This document shows positions 8,462 through 15,689 of a stretch of DNA of 64,000 bases, piece by piece (positions within the stretch are counted from its first letter, which is position 1; every line of letters begins with the position of its first letter). Under the pieces are notes generated by a model. The model had not been told where the DNA came from. It searched no databases and worked only from the letters and a program-made list of their open reading frames with translations. Origin of the DNA: Bacillus alkalisoli (GTDB lineage: Bacteria; Bacillota; Bacilli; Bacillales; Bacillaceae_I); contig NZ_KZ454944.1 of assembly GCF_002797415.1 (NCBI RefSeq), forward strand, positions 2,250,665 to 2,314,664, given 5' to 3'. The position numbers and the translations under genes were made by a program.

Positions 8462-8605
8462 ATGAATAAGAATGACGGAAAAGATATGAGAAAAAATGCT
8501 CCTAAAGGTAACAATCCTGGACAACCTGAACCTTTAAGTGGTTCACATAAAGTGAAAAACCGTAACCATACAAGGCAAAAATCAAAATCAAATCACGATA
8601 TGTAA
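8462..8605 (+). CDS. sspP: small acid-soluble spore protein P
   Basis: The 47-aa protein contains [20 protein letters not shown] and ends in KSNHDM, matching SspP (CotL). AAAGGAGGGTGG precedes the ATG. A gene on the other strand separates it from sspO, so it needs its own promoter, probably sigma-G in the 130-nt gap upstream. It is convergent with selA, which ends 30 nt away. Confidence 0.92.
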   Translation: MNKNDGKDMRKNAPKGNNPGQPEPLSGSHKVKNRNHTRQKSKSNHDM

Positions 8606-8634
8606 TTTACATTTGTAAGGCGAGGTCATTTCCA

Positions 8635-10038
8635 CTACAATTCTTCGCCTAATACATGCATTAACGCTGAACAAACTTCATTCACTTCCTCTTCTGTTAT
8701 CGTACGAAAATCGACAATAATCCGATTGTCTTTTTGTCTTACAACAACAGAAGGGGTACCAAAACGAAGGCGTTCTACCACACTATTTACAGATATAGTT
8801 TCGGGTGGTGTTATTTTTAATATCGTTGTTGGTAAATTCACTTCCGGCATTGTTCCCCCACCTATATACGACACATCTTCACAAAGTTGTAATGAAAACG
8901 CTGGAAGTAGTTTTTCTAATTCATTCTTTGCATATTCTGTTTTTTGATGTATGTGTTCAATTGGTTGTAAAATGTCACGAATCGTTGGTATTTCTTTTTC
9001 TTCATCAGTAAAATAAGCCATCAATGTCCCTTCTAGAGCAGCAATACTCATCTTATCTACCCGTAACACTCTTGCTAATTGATGTTTCTTCAACAAGTCT
9101 ATGTAGTTTTTCTTTCCGACAATTATTCCTGCTTGTGGACCACCTAATAGCTTATCTCCAGAGAAAGATACAAGATCTACACCTTGTGCTGTAACTTCTT
9201 TTACAACTGGCTCTTCCCCAATTCCTTTGCCCATTAAATCGACTAAAACTCCACTACCAAGGTCTTCGTATATGACTACATCTTCTTTTATCATCTTTAG
9301 AGCTACGAGCTCATTAGTTCCTACTGTTTTAGTAAAACCTATTGTTTTAAAATTGCTTGTATGCACTTTTAAAATCATGGCAGTATTTTCATTTAGTGCA
9401 TGTTCATAATCATATAAATGCGTTTTGTTTGTTGTACCGACCTCAACTAGTTTTGCTCCGCTTTCTTCCATGATGGAAGAAATGCGAAACGAACCGCCAA
9501 TCTCCACAAGTTGCCCTCTTGATACAATTACTTCTTTTTCTTTCGCTAATGCTTTTAAGATTAAGTAAACAGCAGCCGCATTATTATTTACAACCATAGC
9601 CGCTTCAGAACCTGTTAGTTCTGTTAGCATACTTTCTAAAATATCGTGACGGGACCCTCTTTTTCCTGTTGAGTTGTTAAACTCCAAATTGGAATACCCT
9701 TTTGCCACTTCTAAAACACGTTCTATTGCCTTGTCACTTAGGCGAGCTCTTCCTAAATTGGTATGTAATATGGTACCAGTACCATTAATTACTTTTCGTA
9801 AATAAAATTCTTTTCTTCGCTCGCATTTAGTTTCTAGACGGTGCCAAATTTCATTTTCCAAATCGACAGTCGCTTTCTCTTCAGTAGATAGTATTTCTTG
9901 TCTTATTTCGTTAACAGCTTTTCTAAGTAAATTAGTTAATAATTCTTCTGAGAATGAGTATTTTTCTATAAATGTATTGAACTGTTTATTTTTTTGTAAT
10001 TCATGTATAGCAGGAATTAAACGTAAATTTTGCTTCAT
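8635..10038 (-). CDS. selA: L-seryl-tRNA(Sec) selenium transferase
   Basis: SelA converts Ser-tRNA(Sec) to Sec-tRNA(Sec) using selenophosphate and PLP in the cytoplasm. At 467 aa it is the usual length for bacterial SelA. The PLP lysine is at about residue 296 in SGDKLLGGPQAG, and the N-terminal domain contains the family motif NGTGTILHTNLGRA near 85-98. The ATG follows GTGAGGA. It lies 81 nt downstream of the SelW-like selenoprotein gene on the same strand and is probably cotranscribed with it. With selD, selB and selC it completes a Sec pathway within 6 kb. Confidence 0.97.
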   Translation of the reverse strand: MKQNLRLIPAIHELQKNKQFNTFIEKYSFSEELLTNLLRKAVNEIRQEILSTEEKATVDLENEIWHRLETKCERRKEFYLRKVINGTGTILHTNLGRARLSDKAIERVLEVAKGYSNLEFNNSTGKRGSRHDILESMLTELTGSEAAMVVNNNAAAVYLILKALAKEKEVIVSRGQLVEIGGSFRISSIMEESGAKLVEVGTTNKTHLYDYEHALNENTAMILKVHTSNFKTIGFTKTVGTNELVALKMIKEDVVIYEDLGSGVLVDLMGKGIGEEPVVKEVTAQGVDLVSFSGDKLLGGPQAGIIVGKKNYIDLLKKHQLARVLRVDKMSIAALEGTLMAYFTDEEKEIPTIRDILQPIEHIHQKTEYAKNELEKLLPAFSLQLCEDVSYIGGGTMPEVNLPTTILKITPPETISVNSVVERLRFGTPSVVVRQKDNRIIVDFRTITEEEVNEVCSALMHVLGEEL

Positions 10039-10084
10039 TTATCCTCACCTTGTCCACTCGAGTTTCATCTATAATTTTCATTAT

Positions 10085-10112
10085 AACAAAAAAGAGAAGA
10101 GACTAGTCTCCT
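10085..10112 (-). terminator. possible attenuating terminator between the SelW-like gene and selA
   Basis: A perfect 12-bp palindrome GAGACTAGTCTC (10099-10110) is followed on the minus strand by CTTCTCTTTTTTG. The short loop makes termination partial at best. Confidence 0.35.
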
Positions 10113-10119
10113 CCCTTTG

Positions 10120-10359
10120 CTACTTAACTTCCATTTGCGTAATGATTTCTTCAGCTTTAGGAAAAACGCCTGTTTCAAGTTTTGAGTAAATCTTTGTGTC
10201 GTTAACGATTACTTCAAACGCTCCTCCCGAACTTGGGACTAATTCAAGTGAAGTAATATTGTGTCTGAAATGACTAAACAACTGTTCCGCGAAACTCGCG
10301 GCTTTTGGTGCGTAGTTTCACTGCATGCAAAATTCAACAGAAACTTTATAAGAAGTCAT
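10120..10359 (-). CDS. SelW-like (Rdx family) selenoprotein with a CxxU redox motif
   Basis: The reading frame has 80 codons including the stop (79 residues). It begins MTSYKVSVEFCMQ and reaches an in-frame TGA (10318-10320) at codon 14, then continues NYAPKAASFAEQL to a TAG at 10120. Read as Sec, it gives C-M-Q-U at residues 11-14, the CxxU motif of Rdx (SelW/SelT/SelH) thioredoxin-like proteins, after a beta strand as in that family. A GGAFEV motif and the length also fit. AGGAGG precedes the ATG. A bacterial-type SECIS hairpin lies 21 nt after the TGA. It is upstream of selA and divergent from selD. The role is probably a small cytosolic thiol/selenol oxidoreductase; the partner is unknown. 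Confidence 0.9.
10287..10301 (-). promoter_or_regulatory. bacterial SECIS element in the SelW-like mRNA
   Basis: On the minus strand CCGCG-AGUUU-CGCGG forms a perfect 5-bp stem with a 5-nt loop. The loop starts 21 nt after the UGA and has G among its first two bases, fitting the bSECIS model (16-37 nt spacing, G early in the apical loop). Confidence 0.85.
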
Positions 10360-10417
10360 AATAATATCCTCCTAAAATTTTTTTCGTATTAGCCTTTTCT
10401 TTTGAAGGCTTGTACAC

Positions 10418-10446
10418 ATTTTAGTACAAATAGTAGTTTTTCGCAA
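10418..10446 (-). promoter_or_regulatory. predicted sigma-A promoter of the SelW-like gene/selA
   Basis: On the minus strand TTGCGA, a 17-nt spacer and TAAAAT. A small hairpin (AGCCTT/AAGGCT, 10391-10410) lies in the leader between the promoter and the AGGAGG site. Confidence 0.45.
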
Positions 10447-10473
10447 AAGTTTGAATTTTATCACGGGTTTAAG

Positions 10474-10503
10474 TTGGAAATGAAGGTACCTCTCTTATAT
10501 ACT
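10474..10503 (+). promoter_or_regulatory. predicted sigma-A promoter of selD
   Basis: TTGGAA, an 18-nt spacer and TATACT lie about 30 nt before the selD start codon. Confidence 0.5.
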
Positions 10504-10531
10504 ATTCATAAGCATAAGTGAGGTGAGCGCA

Positions 10532-11599
10532 ATGAGTGAACAAGAAAAAGTGAAATTAACTTCTTTATCATCAAAAGCTGGCTGAGGATGTAAGCTTGGT
10601 CCGAGTGACCTCACGCAAGTTTTGCGTGGTTTACCTTCCAATTTACATGATGATAATGTTTTAGTAGGATATGAAACGTCAGATGATGCAGGTGTTTACA
10701 GAATCTCTGATGAGCTTGCGATTATCCAAACAGTTGATTATTTTACACCTATAGTAGATGATCCATATATGTTTGGGCAAATCGCTGCTGCAAATGCATT
10801 AAGCGATGTATATGCAATGGGTGGAGAGCCTAAAACAGCATTAAATATTGTTGGCTATCCTATAAAGAAGTTAGGACCTGAAATATTAAACAAAATATTA
10901 GCTGGTGCTTACGACAAAGTGAAAGAAGCAGGAGCCGTCATTATCGGTGGGCACTCCATTGATGATCAAGAACCAAAATTCGGCTTAAGTGTAACGGGTT
11001 TTGCTCATCCAGCTAAGCTTTGGAAAAATAAAGGGGCAGCTCCTGGTGATGTTTTAGTCTTAACAAAGCCTATTGGGGTTGGTATTATTACTACCGGAAT
11101 AAAACGAAACAAAGTGAGCGAAAACCAGATGAATGAAGTTACAAGTATCATGGCTACTCTTAACAAAACTGCTGCCGAACATTTGAAAGAGTATTCTCCA
11201 TCTGCCGTAACAGATGTGACAGGTTTTGGTTTACTTGGTCACACCAAAGAAATGGCAGAAGGTAGCAATGTAAGTATACATATTAATATAGATCAAGTAC
11301 CTATCCTTGGTGGAACTAAACTTTTAGCAGACGAAGGAATCATCCCTGGAGGAACGAAAGCGAATTGGGAATGGCTTCAGGATTTTATTTTCTATGAAAG
11401 TACATTAACCATTACCGATCAGCTTATCTTATGTGATGCCATTACATCTGGAGGGTTACTAATTAGTATGAATAAAACTGCCGCAAAAGAGTATGTAGAT
11501 ATACTTCAAAAAGCAGGTAATATGTATGCTTCCATAATCGGCGAGGTTAAAGAGTCTACTGCAAAAATGATATATGTGAGTTCGTTTCATAAAGTATGA
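10532..11599 (+). CDS. selD: selenide, water dikinase, itself a selenoprotein
   Basis: SelD makes selenophosphate from selenide and ATP, the selenium donor for SelA. The frame from the ATG at 10532 (after GAGGTGAGCG) encodes MSEQEKVKLTSLSSKAG, then TGA at 10583-10585 (codon 18), then GCKLGPSDL. This places Sec where E. coli SelD has Cys17, followed by the conserved G-C-K with the catalytic Lys. Total 355 residues, normal for SelD. A SECIS-like hairpin lies 32 nt after the TGA. Reading TGA as stop would leave only a protein from about 10622 that lacks the active site. Confidence 0.95.
10612..10628 (+). promoter_or_regulatory. bacterial SECIS element in selD
   Basis: CACGCA-AGUUU-UGCGUG forms a 6-bp stem (7 bp if A-U closes onto a GUU loop). 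The apical loop begins 32 nt after the UGA and its second base is G. The five loop bases equal those of the SelW-like SECIS. Confidence 0.85.
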
Positions 11600-11729
11600 T
11601 TAGTACACGAAAAACGAATCATAAGACTCTATGCCCCTTGTGAAAACACATAAAATACGAACGATATGTACTTATATAAGATAAATAATTTGTTTTTCAC
11701 TAAACGAACCGTAATTATGAAATTGATTA
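11598..11729. repeat. family-2 AT-rich palindromic repeat, copy A
   Basis: The right end (11701-11729), read as complement, is AATCAATTTCATAATTACGG and then TTCGTTTAGTGAAAAAC, matching the left ends of copies B and C. The left end starts at the selD stop codon and has CACGAAAAACGAATC. It lies between the convergent selD and selB. Confidence 0.6.
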
Positions 11730-11742
11730 ATGTATACAAAAA

Positions 11743-11772
11743 CAGCACAGAGCATTAACTTGTTCCGTGCTG
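11743..11772. terminator. terminator at the selB 3' end
   Basis: CAGCACAGA pairs with TCCGTGCTG (9 bp with one G-U) and a T-run follows on the minus strand. It overlaps the selB stop and may also stop selD read-through. Confidence 0.65.
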
Positions 11773-13656
11773 CTTATTTTTTATCCACGTACGTGTACTA
11801 TCATTTCGCTCTGTGTATGTTAATCTATCTAAAAGTTCTAAGTACGGAATAACATATTTTCTTGAAAGGTCTAGGATAGCTTTCGCTTCATTCACAGTGA
11901 AATTATCACCCGTTTTATCCATAAGTAAATCTAGAGATTTATCGATGGACAATTTTAAAATAATATGCTTATTATCTAATTCATATCCGATCTTTTGATG
12001 AAGTAGATAATATTTGTAATCCATTGCAATGCTTTCTGGAATTCCAGCTTCTTTTACATATGAATCATATGTGTCTACTCTGATTCCATCTCTTTCTAAC
12101 CCTTTATAAACTTGCATTAAACGTTTTTCCCATTTTGGAGGTAAGCTAGGACGAAATCCAGTTAAAGCAATAATTGTTCCAACTTTTTGAATCATACCGT
12201 TTGTAAATAACTTCTCGAATAAATAATGAAATAAATCTTGGGATAAACTTTTTTGAAACAGAGATGTTAATTCCGCTTTTTGAATTCCTTCTTTCAAAGG
12301 ATTATTCAAATGAAAATTGGACAACTCATACTTTAATTCTATTGTTTTTTTGTTAACCATTTCATTTGTTGTATATATAGTTGGAGTTATTTTAATTAAA
12401 TCTCCGCTCACGACTTGTTGATAAATCTCATCTTCTCCTAGACCAACTTTTTGTGTCAATTTTTCTAATGTAATAGTTGATTCGGGCCCCATATTTTCTT
12501 TTACACGTTCAGGTATTGTGCCCTCTTTCATTCTTTCTAATTTATGTATAGTTTCATTACCGAATTTATACTTATCACCATTAGGATTAATGATCCATCC
12601 TCCACCTATTGTTTCGGAAGGAGACGGCCTACGTATGATTAACTTGTCCCCTCTTTTTGCGACAACTTCTTCTTCTAATCTTACTTGACAAATTACTTCA
12701 TCATTCGTTCTTGTTAAAGTATTCCTATCAAAGAAAACTATTTTCCCATCTACTTCTCTAGTGCCAATATATACTCTTATTGGTGATCTTTGCTTTAAAT
12801 CTAATTTTAGTGAAGGGACAAACTGGAGAGATACATCTAATACAGTAGATGCCTTGTAATCTCCTTTATGTGAAAGTACGTCGCCTCTTCGTACAAGTTC
12901 AGTTGATAAATTGGGCAAGTTTATGGCAACTCGTTGTCCGGCAACGGCAACACTTTCCCGAGTGTTATGTACTTGCAATTGTCTAACTTTCGTTTCAATT
13001 TTTGCTGGAAGTATTTCTATCGTATCACCTTCTGAAACGGCCCCTTCTACAATGGTTCCTCTTACAATTGTTCCTTGCCCTTTCAACGTAAATACTTGGT
13101 CGATTGGCAATCGAAAGTTACCGCTTGTATCTTTTTCTTTTATTTTTTGAAGAGTAGTAGCAATCGTTTCTGTTAGATCATCCAATCCTTCTCCATTATT
13201 ATTGTTTACATAATGTACTTTCGCCCGCTGGAAAATTGTACCTTCTAATTCTTCCAAAATTTCTTCTTTTACTAGCTGCAAGAATTCTTTTTCGACTTTG
13301 TCTATTTTAGTAATAGCAATAATTCCTTTTGGTACTTCTAAAAACTTTAAAATTTGTAAATGTTCTCTCGTTTGTGGCATAACTCCTTCGTCGGCCGCTA
13401 CAACTAGAATAACTAAGTCAATACCTGATACCCCGGCTATCATTTGTCTAATAAAACGTTCATGTCCAGGTACATCAATAATGGAAACCGTCCCCAGCTC
13501 TTTAAGGGCTAATGGAGCAAATCCAAGTTCAATTGAGATTTGCCGTTCTTTTTCTTCTTTCAATCTATCTGTATCAATGCCTGTTAATTTTTTCACTAAG
13601 CTTGTCTTACCATGGTCGATATGCCCAGCAATACCAACCGTATATTGTTTATCCAC
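11755..13656 (-). CDS. selB: selenocysteine-specific elongation factor
   Basis: SelB delivers Sec-tRNA(Sec) to UGA codons by binding both the ribosome and the SECIS hairpin. The 633-aa length is typical. GTPase motifs: GHIDHGKT (11-18), DVPGHERF (61-68), TKID (116-119). EF-Tu-like domains follow, then a C-terminal set of winged-helix domains ending in SRKYVIPYLELLDRL. It starts with GTG at 13656, 9 nt after GGAGGGG, inside the end of the gerP-like gene (8-nt overlap), so the two are translationally coupled or at least cotranscribed. Confidence 0.97.
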   Translation of the reverse strand: MDKQYTVGIAGHIDHGKTSLVKKLTGIDTDRLKEEKERQISIELGFAPLALKELGTVSIIDVPGHERFIRQMIAGVSGIDLVILVVAADEGVMPQTREHLQILKFLEVPKGIIAITKIDKVEKEFLQLVKEEILEELEGTIFQRAKVHYVNNNNGEGLDDLTETIATTLQKIKEKDTSGNFRLPIDQVFTLKGQGTIVRGTIVEGAVSEGDTIEILPAKIETKVRQLQVHNTRESVAVAGQRVAINLPNLSTELVRRGDVLSHKGDYKASTVLDVSLQFVPSLKLDLKQRSPIRVYIGTREVDGKIVFFDRNTLTRTNDEVICQVRLEEEVVAKRGDKLIIRRPSPSETIGGGWIINPNGDKYKFGNETIHKLERMKEGTIPERVKENMGPESTITLEKLTQKVGLGEDEIYQQVVSGDLIKITPTIYTTNEMVNKKTIELKYELSNFHLNNPLKEGIQKAELTSLFQKSLSQDLFHYLFEKLFTNGMIQKVGTIIALTGFRPSLPPKWEKRLMQVYKGLERDGIRVDTYDSYVKEAGIPESIAMDYKYYLLHQKIGYELDNKHIILKLSIDKSLDLLMDKTGDNFTVNEAKAILDLSRKYVIPYLELLDRLTYTERNDSTRTWIKNKQHGTS

Positions 13657-13885
13657 TATTCGCTTCCCCTCCAGAACTTTGAATCTCCCATCTTCCTCTT
13701 TTTTTACAACAGACGTTTACTTTGCTTACTTTTGTATTGGTTGTCACGTAATCTCCACTATTAGCACTACCAGAACCTGTAATCGCTTTTTCAACAGACG
13801 CAGGTGACGCGTTAAAAATATTTCCGAAATTAACGATACCTCCTGAAACACTCTCAATTGTTACATTGTGTATAAAACATTCCAT
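13649..13885 (-). CDS. GerPA/GerPF-like spore germination protein
   Basis: The 78-aa protein MECFIHNVTIESVSGGIVNF... contains the GerP-type core TGSGSANSGDYVTTNT, as in GerPF/GerPA proteins that help germinants through the spore coat. The last 20 residues (CCKKRGRWEIQSSGGEANSG) go beyond the usual core and overlap the selB ribosome-binding site and start. AAGGGGTGA precedes the ATG. A spore-coat-type protein in front of selB is unexpected; the link may be positional only. Confidence 0.75.
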   Translation of the reverse strand: MECFIHNVTIESVSGGIVNFGNIFNASPASVEKAITGSGSANSGDYVTTNTKVSKVNVCCKKRGRWEIQSSGGEANSG

Positions 13886-13954
13886 AGTAATTCACCCCTT
13901 CACATCGCTTTCTATACGATATGTACAACTTGGTTTGCCTGTATAGGTGATTCA

Positions 13955-14440
13955 CTAGTCACGCTTATAAAATTGCCTTAAGTGCTTATTCCATTTTTCC
14001 ACATTTAGCTTCTCACCTTTATTTTCTTGCAAATAGTCTTTTTTCCACTGACGCTTTTTTTGTTCCACATTATTGGCAAAAATACTACTTTCGTTTAACT
14101 TTTTAGCTTGAATAAGTTCTTTTGAAGGCTTGGCTTTAAGCTTTGTAACATTTCGAAAAAGGATGAGATTTAAGACAAATAATCCTATTACGATTGACAA
14201 GAACCAGTGTAATACAAGGTTTAAGAGAAAGATTAATAAAATTGTTGCTGAGACTTTACCTAATAGCTTTCTACTTTTCTTATTTTGTATATTTAATATA
14301 TTTTCTTCTTTGTCGTATTTATCAGATAGGGTTATATACTCTTTCTCATAATCACAGTACACACAGTAAGACACTATTTCGTTTTTATTGTTTAGTTTTT
14401 CTACTAATTGTTTTTTATGTTTAATACAATATAAATCCAA
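13955..14440 (-). CDS. membrane protein with an N-terminal zinc-ribbon-like motif, function unknown
   Basis: The 161-aa protein starts MDLYCIKHKKQLVEKLNNKN. A pair C-x2-H and C-x2-C (CIKH near 5-8, CVYC near 26-29) could bind a metal. Two close hydrophobic segments follow at about residues 65-95, then a basic, Lys-rich tail. It lies between the gerP-like gene and tRNA-Sec on the selB strand. I do not recognise the family. Its place inside the Sec locus raises the possibility of an accessory role, but nothing in the sequence proves it. Confidence 0.6.
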   Translation of the reverse strand: MDLYCIKHKKQLVEKLNNKNEIVSYCVYCDYEKEYITLSDKYDKEENILNIQNKKSRKLLGKVSATILLIFLLNLVLHWFLSIVIGLFVLNLILFRNVTKLKAKPSKELIQAKKLNESSIFANNVEQKKRQWKKDYLQENKGEKLNVEKWNKHLRQFYKRD

Positions 14441-14513
14441 TGATTTTTCACTCCGTATAAATTCTAATATTGCTATTATACCAATTTAGAACCTAGTATA
14501 AAAATCAAATCCC

Positions 14514-14542
14514 TTGAAGTATGATGAATTATACTTTAAAAT
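14514..14542 (+). promoter_or_regulatory. predicted sigma-A promoter of tRNA-Sec
   Basis: TTGAAG, a 17-nt spacer and TAAAAT; the expected start point is a few bases before the tRNA at 14558. Confidence 0.55.
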
Positions 14543-14557
14543 AGGTTCAGATAACTT

Positions 14558-14654
14558 GGGGCTGATTACGAAGCTGGTGCTCGTCTTAGTCTTCAAAACT
14601 ACTTGTGAGGCGCGTGTCGTCTCAGGTGGGTTCGATTCCCACGCAGTCCCGCCA
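14558..14654 (+). tRNA. selC: tRNA-Sec (anticodon UCA)
   Basis: The 97-nt gene has an encoded GCCA 3' end. The acceptor stem GGGGCUG pairs with CAGUCCC (one G-U). The T arm is GUGGG-UUCGAUU-CCCAC. The anticodon loop CUUCAAA (14591-14597) carries UCA at 14593-14595 on a UAGU/ACUA stem. The variable arm is long (UGAGGCG with CGUCUCA, 7 bp including one G-U). This size and arm pattern is specific to selenocysteine tRNAs. A possible eighth acceptor pair is an A-G mismatch and the D arm is imperfect in my folding. Confidence 0.93.
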
Positions 14655-14673
14655 ACTTTTTACATACAAAACA

Positions 14674-14706
14674 CCCTACTCTTTTTAAAAGAATAGGGCG
14701 CTTTTT
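14674..14706. terminator. bidirectional terminator after selC
   Basis: CCCTACTCTTTT pairs with AAAAGAATAGGG (14674-14685 with 14687-14698) and CTTTTTTA follows. It ends selC and overlaps the 3' end of the convergent ATPase gene. Confidence 0.75.
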
Positions 14707-15497
14707 TATTCTTTGTACATTGTTAAATCTTGTGTACGGTAACTCTCTGGAATACTAATAGAAATTAGTTGATCTTGCTTCATTTTATTTTTTATACGAT
14801 CGGCAATACGTTCTCCGTATCTTTTCGTTAAGTCTGCTGGGTGTATGTTAGAAGTAAAGATCACACTTTTCCCTTGTCTTCTGTTTAAAATGGAATATAG
14901 TGTTTGGTCTACCCATTCACTGATCCTTTCTACACCTAAATCATCTAGAATAAGTACATCCGCTTCTGATACAGCTTTCATAAACTTACTCTCTGAATAT
15001 CCTGCATCATTATCCCATGAGGCAACGATTGTATCCATTAACTTGGGAACATCAAAAAACATAACCGTAAAACCGCTATTTGTTAAAACTTTATATAATC
15101 CAACTGCTAAATGCGTTTTTCCTCTACCAGTTCTTCCGAAATAATATAAGTTTTCTTTTCCAGTAAAACGATCTATATAATCAATCGTTCTTTCAAGCGC
15201 TTCTGCTTGACTTTCGTATTCAATTTTAAAGTTTTCAAATGTAGCGGATCCTAACTCTTCAGGTATAATACAAAACTGTTCAAAGAAACGGTGTTTTCTT
15301 CTTTTTTCTGCTTCCATCGTCTCTTTTGCAAGACGGCAATCACATTCGTTCTCCATTACTTGCCATTGTCCTTTATTTTCTCCACCAATTATTTGCATTT
15401 TTACTCTTCTTACTTCTCTATTACATTTTGGGCATACGTGTGATGACAAAACTTCCATATTTCCCATATTTCCTATAAGTGCTCCAATTTTCCTCAT
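14706..15497 (-). CDS. DnaC/IstB-type AAA+ ATP-binding protein
   Basis: This protein of about 263 aa resembles helicase-loader-like ATPases (DnaC/DnaI) and IstB. The N-terminal region has a four-Cys zinc-ribbon-like set (CPKC near 23-26 and CDC near 53-55). Walker A is GRTGRGKTHLAVG near 121-133 and Walker B is ADVLILDDLG near 184-193, followed by FTSN sensor-1. AGGAGGG lies just upstream of two adjacent ATGs; I chose the second. No transposase is nearby, so IstB is unlikely. DnaI for chromosomal replication normally lies with dnaB elsewhere, so this is probably a paralogue of unknown role. Confidence 0.75.
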   Translation of the reverse strand: MRKIGALIGNMGNMEVLSSHVCPKCNREVRRVKMQIIGGENKGQWQVMENECDCRLAKETMEAEKRRKHRFFEQFCIIPEELGSATFENFKIEYESQAEALERTIDYIDRFTGKENLYYFGRTGRGKTHLAVGLYKVLTNSGFTVMFFDVPKLMDTIVASWDNDAGYSESKFMKAVSEADVLILDDLGVERISEWVDQTLYSILNRRQGKSVIFTSNIHPADLTKRYGERIADRIKNKMKQDQLISISIPESYRTQDLTMYKE

Positions 15498-15689
15498 CAT
15501 GTATCCCTCCTTAAATTTTATGAATCGATTTAATAGTGCAAGTCGTATAGTTTTATGTATAATAGTATAATGTAAAATAGTTTAATAAGAAAGTAAGACA
15601 CTTGTCTCTATTTCTTAAGTTACCATACTATACTATTCACATACTACATAGTAGTTTTAGATAAGAAGTTTGTTCGGAGGTAATTCTGT

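Noticed and set aside
10532-11599. selD as a pseudogene broken by a nonsense mutation
   Set aside because: The TGA is exactly at the catalytic residue, the flanking codons are conserved, a SECIS hairpin follows, and selA, selB and selC are next to it.
14706-15497. IstB of an IS21-type insertion sequence
   Set aside because: No IstA transposase or terminal repeats are found beside it.
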